Source: Ignavibacteria bacterium UBA7675
Lineage (GTDB): Bacteria > Bacteroidota > Ignavibacteria > Kapaibacteriales > UB7675
Reading direction: 5' to 3'
Assembly (NCBI GenBank): GCA_002483085.1
Contig: DLHF01000062.1
Coordinates: forward strand, 22,150 to 86,149
Length of the DNA stretch: 64,000 nucleotides
In this document: positions 57,979-64,000 of the stretch, in pieces
Position numbering within the stretch: position 1 is the first letter of the stretch
Layout of the letters: each line of letters opens with the position of its first letter
Translations under genes and position numbers: made by a program
The notes under the pieces: generated by a model
What the model was told of the DNA's origin: nothing
What the model saw: only the letters and a program-made list of their open reading frames with translations
Databases searched by the model: none

Positions 57979-58944
57979 CTACAGATTGTCGAGCACTATC
58001 CCTGTGCCCACCACCACCGTAGAGAGATTCCATGTATTGGCACCAAAAATCCGCACGCTGTAGTCGACATCTGCAAACCACGCCGCCGACAAGAACATTG
58101 TAAACGATGCTCCTGCCGATACATAATTTTCCTGCAACAGCGTTTTGCTTGGGGTAAACTCCACACCATCGAACGAACTCATGCTCTGAAGCACGTCCAT
58201 GTGAAATTTAAAGAACGCATTTTCCACCTTGTTGAAGCCGAGCTCTGCATGGAACAGAGCTTCATCTTGCAGCTCTTCGCCGCGCCAGTTGTACAGAGCG
58301 TGGAAAGCCACCCATCCAAACGACGAAGGGATACCGAGCTCGATACCAGCCCGCACTTGGAAAGCGCCATCGCTGAGAAATTCGTCGTCGGGATTGTTGA
58401 GTATCGGCGTAGAAAATCCGGGCGGAATATAGAGCGATGCCGTAAGATTTGTATGCAGTTTTTCCGAAGCGCCGATTTGGTAGCGCGCTCCGATGCCGTA
58501 GTAGGCAGGCGCGGTAAGCGCAAACAGCGTGTCGATACGGTAGCTCCGAAAATTATCGTCGGGCAGTTGTTCGGAGTACTGTCCTTTGCGCCGCAGTGTG
58601 ATATGGCCTATCGGGATATCGAGCACGAGCGTTAGGTCTGGCGTAAGACCATACTCACCGTATATTCCGCCCACCAATCCATCGAACTCTTCAGTCATCA
58701 TCACCACGCGCTGCACGGTATCGCCGGGCTCTGTAAGCGTAGCTTTATTATCGGCAATGAGATCACCATTTGCGTCGTAATAGCTTGCTGCTGAGTACAC
58801 CCCTCCATAGGCTTTCAGGTAGAGGCGTCCTTCTGGCTGCGGCCATCCTCCAGCAAAGGCTGGAACGCCTACATATCCTACAAGAACAATCCAGAGAACA
58901 GCGTGGAGCACTCTGTGGAAGATAGAAGCAGGTGTCAAGACCAT
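57979..58944 (-). CDS. Outer membrane beta-barrel protein, unknown
   Basis: The protein has 321 residues from ATG 58944 (signal MVLTPASIFHRVLHAVLWIV ... AFAGGW). The mature part begins WPQPEGRLYLKAYGGVYSA and alternates amphipathic strands (GGIYGEYGLTPDLTLVLDIP, YYGIGARYQI, FQVRAGIELGIP), like small outer membrane channel or phenol-degradation-meta-type barrels. The upstream 67 codons of the longest frame overlap the divergent PH gene and are not credible. Confidence 0.72.
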   Translation of the reverse strand: MVLTPASIFHRVLHAVLWIVLVGYVGVPAFAGGWPQPEGRLYLKAYGGVYSAASYYDANGDLIADNKATLTEPGDTVQRVVMMTEEFDGLVGGIYGEYGLTPDLTLVLDIPIGHITLRRKGQYSEQLPDDNFRSYRIDTLFALTAPAYYGIGARYQIGASEKLHTNLTASLYIPPGFSTPILNNPDDEFLSDGAFQVRAGIELGIPSSFGWVAFHALYNWRGEELQDEALFHAELGFNKVENAFFKFHMDVLQSMSSFDGVEFTPSKTLLQENYVSAGASFTMFLSAAWFADVDYSVRIFGANTWNLSTVVVGTGIVLDNL

Positions 58945-59123
58945 ACGTGTCGTGCATTCGTGAGAAGAGAATATTTCGCGTATAACAATGCGAATCGGCT
59001 GTAAGTTACATTTTTGTACCACACTCCCAATAAGGCTGGCGGATTTTGCCCTACCGACACAGCAAAATACACAAGCGGGGTGTTCATCTTTGAATTCAAG
59101 TGCGCTATCAGTAATTTGGGCAG

Positions 59124-59615
59124 ATGAAAACTGCTGAAACCCCAATACTGCATCAGCTTGACCCGGGCGTTAAAACGCTCTGGAGCATCAGGCTCGTGAT
59201 CACGGCAATACTATTTGCAGCCGCAGCCTTTGCCTTTGAGGTATATACTTCCGGCGCTCCGGCGCTTCCTTTGCCTTTTGGAACAATATCCGCTATTGTC
59301 CTTGTGTTCGGCCTTACCGCAGCCTTTACCCTGCCAATCCTGCGCTACCGCACCTGGGGGTTCGACATCCGCAACAGCGAGCTCCATGTGCAGCACGGGA
59401 TTCTCACGCGGGTGTACACGATTGCACCAACAGGACGCATCCAGCATTTAGACGTTGCCCAGAGCCTGATTGAGCGCATGCTCGGCCTCGGCAGGTTGGT
59501 AGTGTACACAGCGGGCACACGCGGCGCCGACATCGTCATTCCCGGCCTTCAGATCGGCTATGCACAGGCACTGCGCGACTATCTGAAAAACACCAGCGTA
59601 GAGGATGCAGTATGA
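59124..59615 (+). CDS. bPH2-domain membrane protein (YdbS-like)
   Basis: The protein has 163 residues. Two membrane helices (LVITAILFAAAAFAF and ISAIVLVFGLTAAFTLPIL) are followed by a bacterial PH-like domain (YRTWGFDIRNSELHVQHG, YTIAPTGRIQHLDVAQSLIE). It overlaps the next gene by 4 bp (ATGA), so the two are translationally coupled, as in ydbS-ydbT pairs. The role is unclear; in other bacteria such pairs relate to envelope stress or antimicrobial resistance. Confidence 0.85.
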   Translation: MKTAETPILHQLDPGVKTLWSIRLVITAILFAAAAFAFEVYTSGAPALPLPFGTISAIVLVFGLTAAFTLPILRYRTWGFDIRNSELHVQHGILTRVYTIAPTGRIQHLDVAQSLIERMLGLGRLVVYTAGTRGADIVIPGLQIGYAQALRDYLKNTSVEDAV

Positions 59616-61165
59616 CAAGCGACAGGTACAACGGTGCACCGCGCCGCCTGCACCCGCTTACTATGCTCTATCGGGGTATTGTAAGCCTACCGGGTATTCT
59701 CCTCGGCCTTGTCACCGCAGTAAACCGGGGCGAGCAGACGTTTACGATTATCCTGGTTATTATTTTCACAATCTTTGCGCTGCCGAGCATTGTGCTGGGC
59801 TACTACTACTTTCGCTTTGCAATTACACCCCGAGAGCTCATTATCCACAAAGGCATACTCTCGCGCACAACGCGCAATATTCCAATAGAGCGCATACAGA
59901 ACATAGCAGTCCACCAGAATTTCCTCCAGCGCATTTTGCGTATAGCAAAAGTGCAGATCGAAACAGCGGGCGGGCAAGAAGTCGAAGGCCAGCTTGAATT
60001 TGTCTCTACTGCCGAAGCCGAAAATATTCGCCGTATTATTCGCTCCTACCAAGACACGGTACAGAAGCCTACGGACCAAGCGGCCAAGAGCGAACATCCG
60101 CCAGTGGTATTCTCCCCCAGCTCACAGGCACAGGAAGCCGACACTCTGATATTCTCGATGTCGGCACGCGATGTGCTGCTGTGCGGCATGTTTGGCTTCT
60201 CCTTTGTGTTTGTAGCAGTGATTTTCACAGGTATGCAGTACTTCGGCATTTCTCCGGAGGGCCTTGTAGAGAACATCACCAACGCACAGATCAGCTACCT
60301 GCGCTCGCTCGACGAAGCGACACTATGGCTGTTCGGCGCTGTGGCGCTGCTTATCGCCGTTGTGCTGTCGTGGATCACGGGGATACTCATCACGCTCAAC
60401 CGCTACTACAATTTCCGCCTGACACTCGACAACGGAAAGCTGCACAAGCAAAGTGGCCTGCTCACCCTCTCCAAAGCAACGATCCCGCTGAAGAAACTAC
60501 AAATGCTTGTAATCACATCTACCCCTTTGTCGCGCCACTTCGGCTTTCACGCGTTAGAGCTTCAAACGGCTGGATTTGGCACAAAGCAGAAAGGCCCAGA
60601 AGTAGCTGTACCTCTGGCAAAAAAAGAGCGCGTTATCGAGCTCGCCCGCATGGTGCTTCCCTTTACCTTCCCGGAGGCTTTCCGCCCCGTGTCGCCGCTT
60701 ACCATACGCCGAGCAATGGTGCGCTACAGCGCATTACTTCTCGCAGCAGTGGCTGTAGCAAGTACAATGGTGTCCATGTCGGCATGGTGGATTGCGGCGC
60801 TGTTGCCTTTGCTCTACTACCCAGCAGTGCTGCGGTTCCGCGCACGCGGCTATGTAATAGAAGGACAGAATATTATTGTGAAGCAGGGAGTATGGCGAGA
60901 GCGCACCGCAGTGATACCCCTTCGCAAACTACAGACCATCGCGGTCTCCGAAACATTTTTCCAGCGGCGGCTGGGCCTTGCAACGCTGCTGATTGATACC
61001 GCTGCAACGTCATCAGGTGCCGACGCTGCGATTATCGACATTGCGGCAGAAGACGCACGCACTATTGCCAGCGAAGTAGTGACGGCATTCCACACTGGCC
61101 ACGCTCGGCGCACGGAATCGCATACCCGATCCATGCCTTTGCCTGCAACAAGCCAACGTGAATAG
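59612..61165 (+). CDS. Multi bPH2-domain membrane protein (YdbT-like)
   Basis: The protein has 517 residues. It contains three PH-like repeats (ITPRELIIHKGILSRTTRNI at about 70, LDNGKLHKQSGLLTL at about 275, RARGYVIEGQNIIVKQGVWR at about 410), each preceded by paired membrane helices, and a polar tail. It starts within the stop of the preceding gene. The two proteins probably form a membrane complex. Confidence 0.85.
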   Translation: MTSDRYNGAPRRLHPLTMLYRGIVSLPGILLGLVTAVNRGEQTFTIILVIIFTIFALPSIVLGYYYFRFAITPRELIIHKGILSRTTRNIPIERIQNIAVHQNFLQRILRIAKVQIETAGGQEVEGQLEFVSTAEAENIRRIIRSYQDTVQKPTDQAAKSEHPPVVFSPSSQAQEADTLIFSMSARDVLLCGMFGFSFVFVAVIFTGMQYFGISPEGLVENITNAQISYLRSLDEATLWLFGAVALLIAVVLSWITGILITLNRYYNFRLTLDNGKLHKQSGLLTLSKATIPLKKLQMLVITSTPLSRHFGFHALELQTAGFGTKQKGPEVAVPLAKKERVIELARMVLPFTFPEAFRPVSPLTIRRAMVRYSALLLAAVAVASTMVSMSAWWIAALLPLLYYPAVLRFRARGYVIEGQNIIVKQGVWRERTAVIPLRKLQTIAVSETFFQRRLGLATLLIDTAATSSGADAAIIDIAAEDARTIASEVVTAFHTGHARRTESHTRSMPLPATSQRE

Positions 61166-61271
61166 CAAAAAGAAGAGATAACTATTACAAACATTTTCCG
61201 GAGCTGTTCGTCGGAGCACCCGAACGCAACAACTCCGGTACGGGCACAACGCCCGAATTATTGATACTTGT

Positions 61272-62177
61272 ATGAACCAGGAACAACCGACAAAAGCGGG
61301 TTTCGTAGCTATTATCGGCAAGCCGAACGTGGGTAAATCCACGCTGCTCAACGCCGTGCTTGGCACAAAGCTCTCCATTGTTACCTCCAAACCGCAGACA
61401 ACGCGTAAGCGTATTCTCGGTATTTACTCGCACGACAACACACAGATTGTCTTTTTCGACACGCCCGGTATTTTGAAGCCCCGCTACGAACTCCACCGCT
61501 CCATGATGGGCTATATCAACGACTCGTTAGAGACCGCCGACATTATTGTTGTACTGCTGGACGCAACGAAGGAAAACGAGTCGAATGAATTCTTCAATAC
61601 AGAGTTCCTCGCTACGCTCAAAAAATTAGACAAACCCGTTGTAGTTGCGATCAACAAAATGGATGCTGTGTACAATAAGAAAAAGATATTACCGCTGATG
61701 GCCAACATCCATCAGTCGGGTCTTGTACAGGAAATCATTCCACTGTCGGCCTTGGAAAACGACAATGTGCGCGAGCTCGTAAGCGCGATAGAGAAGCACC
61801 TGCCGGAGCACGAATTTTACTACGACGAGGATGTGCTCAGCGAGCAGCCCGAGCGGTTCTTTGTTTCCGAGCTTGTGCGCGAGGCAGTATTTACAGCCTA
61901 CCGCGACGAAATCCCCTACTCTACCGAAGTGCAAATTGTGGAGTTCAAAGAGCGCGAAACGGGCAAGTGGTATATATCGGCGGATATCATTGTAGAGCGC
62001 GACACACAGAAAGGTATTATTATTGGCAAAGGCGGCTCGGCGCTTAAAGGCGTGGGTGAAAAGGCACGCACTGCCATCGAAGAACATCTTGGCCAGCCCG
62101 TGTTTCTGGAACTATTTGTAAAAGTACGCGAGGACTGGCGCAATAACAGAACCTATCTTTCCTCCTACGGATATTAA
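61272..62177 (+). CDS. era: GTPase Era
   Basis: This 301-residue GTPase acts in 16S rRNA and 30S maturation. G1 is GKPNVGKSTLLNAV, G3 is FDTPGILKPRY, and G4 is AINKMD. The C-terminal KH domain (KGIIIGKGGSALKGVGEKAR and LFVKVREDWRNN) is intact. It lies 106 bp after the PH pair and 23 bp before the Fic gene, so era and fic are probably one transcript. Confidence 0.97.
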   Translation: MNQEQPTKAGFVAIIGKPNVGKSTLLNAVLGTKLSIVTSKPQTTRKRILGIYSHDNTQIVFFDTPGILKPRYELHRSMMGYINDSLETADIIVVLLDATKENESNEFFNTEFLATLKKLDKPVVVAINKMDAVYNKKKILPLMANIHQSGLVQEIIPLSALENDNVRELVSAIEKHLPEHEFYYDEDVLSEQPERFFVSELVREAVFTAYRDEIPYSTEVQIVEFKERETGKWYISADIIVERDTQKGIIIGKGGSALKGVGEKARTAIEEHLGQPVFLELFVKVREDWRNNRTYLSSYGY

Positions 62178-62200
62178 TTTTTCGTCTCTGATCTCTGCTT

Positions 62201-62794
62201 ATGAATATGTACACACACACGAACGGCATTGCGTCTGCGGCGGCGGCTACCCCAACGGAACTACGTAGGCGCGAGGACGAGGCTTTTGCCAGAGCGATAG
62301 AAGCGGCACAAAAGGGCACGACACTCGACGAGCTTTTTTCTGCTGAATGGCTGTGCTCTTTTCACAGAGAAATTTTCGGCGACCTGCGCGAGCACGCCGG
62401 AACATTCCGCGACGAGCCGATCCGCGTAGCATGGCATATACCGCAAGCACAGACACGCAGCGAAGTGGAAGACTCTGTAGAGCAGTACATCGCCGGTTCG
62501 CGCAACCGATTAGCTCTGGCACTGCTCAGGCCAGAAGCCATTCCCGCACTTATCGGCTTCACGTTCTGGAAACTGACCTATATCGCACCGTTTGCCGACG
62601 GCAATGGCCGTGTGGCAAACGGCTTGTCTATGCTGCTCCAACGCCGGTTCGACTTACCGGGAATACCGCTTTACAATCGCGAGAACCAGCATGAATACGC
62701 GCAGTTTGTGCACGCTCTTCGCGCTTACGACACCGGCAACGCCGGGCCATTCTTCGAGATACTGCAAGCGAAGTTGGGAATGGAACAATCGTAG
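62201..62794 (+). CDS. Fic-domain protein with altered active site
   Basis: The protein has 197 residues, close to the Fic branch often called mobile mystery protein B (TELRRREDEAFARA, SFHREIFGDLREHAGTFRDE). The Fic motif H-P-F-x-[DE]-G-N-G-R-x-x-R reads A129-P-F-A-D-G-N-G-R-V-A-N140. The catalytic His is Ala (codon GCA at 62585-62587) and the last Arg is Asn. AMP-transfer activity is therefore unlikely by the known mechanism. It follows era by 23 bp. Confidence 0.88.
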   Translation: MNMYTHTNGIASAAAATPTELRRREDEAFARAIEAAQKGTTLDELFSAEWLCSFHREIFGDLREHAGTFRDEPIRVAWHIPQAQTRSEVEDSVEQYIAGSRNRLALALLRPEAIPALIGFTFWKLTYIAPFADGNGRVANGLSMLLQRRFDLPGIPLYNRENQHEYAQFVHALRAYDTGNAGPFFEILQAKLGMEQS

Positions 62795-62879
62795 CAATAT
62801 CGGTAGCACGATCAAGGCTTCTGCTCTCCTTCGTCGATGTTCTCTTATTCCGGTGGCAAAGCATACGATAATAATTTTG

Positions 62880-63020
62880 CACACGGGCGCTGTACGGGCG
62901 TCTGCGCTTTAGCGATACGCAGGTGCTCGCGATACAACTTACGCGACAGAGGCCGGGCAACACGCGGCGGAGTGTGCAACGCGGTGCGGAGACGGCACAC
63001 GAGGGCGGAGACAAAAGCGC
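62880..63020 (+). repeat. Dispersed intergenic repeat, copy I
   Basis: The sequence has CACACGGGCGC at the left and ends GTGCAACGCGGTGCGGAGAC, then GGCGGAGACAAAAGCGC. The right end is a good family match and the left half is diverged. It sits between fic and the last gene and creates a false 5' extension of that gene's frame. Confidence 0.62.
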
Positions 63021-63058
63021 AACATAGTGCTCGCAATTTTCCATCATTCTGGAAAGCA

Positions 63059-63424
63059 ATGAATCCATTAAAAGTGCTTCCGGCGCGTATGCGCCAGCGC
63101 TCGCGTTCTACCGAAGAGATTGTCATGCCCATTGAGCAAGTAATCCGCGCAATTGATATTCTATCGGCTGCGGGGTGGGCTTTACGCGGCTGGGAAGGAC
63201 TCATTGTACAGCAAAGCGGTGTGGAGGAGCGTCCGAGTGAATTCCAGCGAGAGCTTGGCATCAGCCAAAAATACAACGAACAACAGGAAGACTTTGTACG
63301 GCGTTCGGCTCTGCTCTGCCGCACGTCGATCATGGAAGCCTACAATACATGGTCGATCAGGCCGGAGTCCAAAGGCGCACAGATGTGGTTTTATCTCCAG
63401 GCCGAGGCACCAGAAGAAGAGTAG
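63059..63424 (+). CDS. Small protein of unknown function
   Basis: The protein has 121 residues from ATG 63059; a start at 63125 (MPIEQVIRAIDILSAAGWAL) is also possible. It is soluble, mixed helical, with ALRGWEGLIVQQSG and an acidic end (EAPEEE). I do not recognise the family. The longer frame back to 62837 runs through repeat copy I and is rejected. It may be the last gene of the era-fic unit. Confidence 0.55.
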   Translation: MNPLKVLPARMRQRSRSTEEIVMPIEQVIRAIDILSAAGWALRGWEGLIVQQSGVEERPSEFQRELGISQKYNEQQEDFVRRSALLCRTSIMEAYNTWSIRPESKGAQMWFYLQAEAPEEE

Positions 63425-64000
63425 TTGGGCAGAATTGCGGGGCATATAGAACCAGCCGCAACACACGGAGAAAGGACGGGCACACTACCAGCTCTGGGCA
63501 CTGCATACCAGCATTTTTCTACCGAGCTTTGGGACATTACCTTATGGGGCACCGGGTATTTTCCCTATACGAAAATAGGAATTCTACCTATCTATAATTC
63601 AGATTTATTCCTATAGCTTGAAGACACATCACATTGTAATTTGGGCAGAGTACATTTTGTACCGTCGATGCCCCGGCGAGCAGTCCCAGCGACACACAGT
63701 ACAACACAGTATTGCCTTGGCAGGCAATGCAGAAATCACAACAACAGAGCACGCTATTCGCCTGCTGTTAGCAGAGGCCATCCCGGTATAGTGTTTGCTC
63801 CAATATCGCCGAAATACGTCCTTGCTACTTCGGCGCGTCATTCACAGATAGAGGAAAAGTCTGGCTGCACCTGTCGGCCAGCAGGTAGAGGACATCAGAG
63901 TGAGTTGGGGAATGCTGCTTGAAAAAAGCGGCGATGCATACTGCAATATGTTCAGAATGCTATGAGAGTCTACCATTGAGAGGACTGCATTCACATGTGG
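63425..64000. other. Right-edge region without recognised gene
   Basis: In 576 bp I find only short frames without features. 63530-63620 is AT-rich and could be a promoter for a gene outside the window. Confidence 0.4.

Noticed and set aside
62837..63058. Longer N-terminus for the last gene
   Set aside because: It lies in dispersed repeat copy I and is Arg/Cys-rich without protein-like character.

Overview
This 64-kb window looks like chromosome from a member of the Bacteroidota/Chlorobiota (FCB) group. The evidence is C-terminal sorting domains of type IX secretion (T9SS) on at least three proteins, a DUF4834-type protein, a carboxypeptidase-regulatory-like TonB receptor, and sparse Shine-Dalgarno use. 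A Kapabacteria- or Ignavibacteria-like origin is my guess. No rRNA, tRNA, CRISPR array, insertion sequence or prophage was seen. Gene density is high and composition is near 50% GC, except for one clearly AT-richer secreted-protein gene (26447-28225) and the AT-rich gaps beside it.

Region by region. 1-4338 is the 5' part of a giant parallel beta-helix surface protein that leaves the window at its left edge. 4928-8953 is a two-component pair: a response regulator and a pseudokinase/AAA/PAS histidine kinase. 9482-17045 is metabolic and housekeeping (yqgE, pepF, panC, arginase, accD, paaN). 17119-19902 is a lipoprotein plus TonB receptor. 19906-25039 holds a CPBP protease, pdxA, an ECF sigma factor and a Ppx/GppA phosphatase. 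25155-28225 holds two T9SS cargo proteins. 28665-32537 is a SAM-cycle operon (nucleotidyltransferase, metK, ahcY). 33271-37267 holds an SMR transporter, a barrel protein, a HAD phosphatase and a glycosyltransferase. 37663-46419 is a protein-quality and translation block: CIRCE-controlled groES-groL, prfB with a programmed frameshift, clpC and rlmN. 46788-58944 mixes envelope proteins, a TPR histidine kinase, an RlmI-like methyltransferase, a large secreted subtilase and an SF2 helicase. 59124-63424 holds a PH-domain pair, era, a Fic protein with a broken motif and one unknown gene.

The observations most worth a second look are these. (1) S-adenosylhomocysteine hydrolase carries a roughly 134-residue AT-hook-like, lysine/alanine-rich N-terminal tail resembling histone H1, and sits directly downstream of metK. 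(2) A dispersed family of about nine intergenic repeats of up to roughly 250 bp shares conserved ends, and four copies share an exact 18-mer. (3) A 26-bp tandem array ends in a 12-bp perfect hairpin, and the same hairpin module is nested, inverted, inside one copy of the dispersed repeat. (4) prfB has a textbook +1 frameshift site. (5) The Fic protein lacks its catalytic His. (6) The sensor kinase has a catalytically dead Ser/Thr-kinase domain. (7) The beta-helix reading frame is open for 1446 codons to the window edge.
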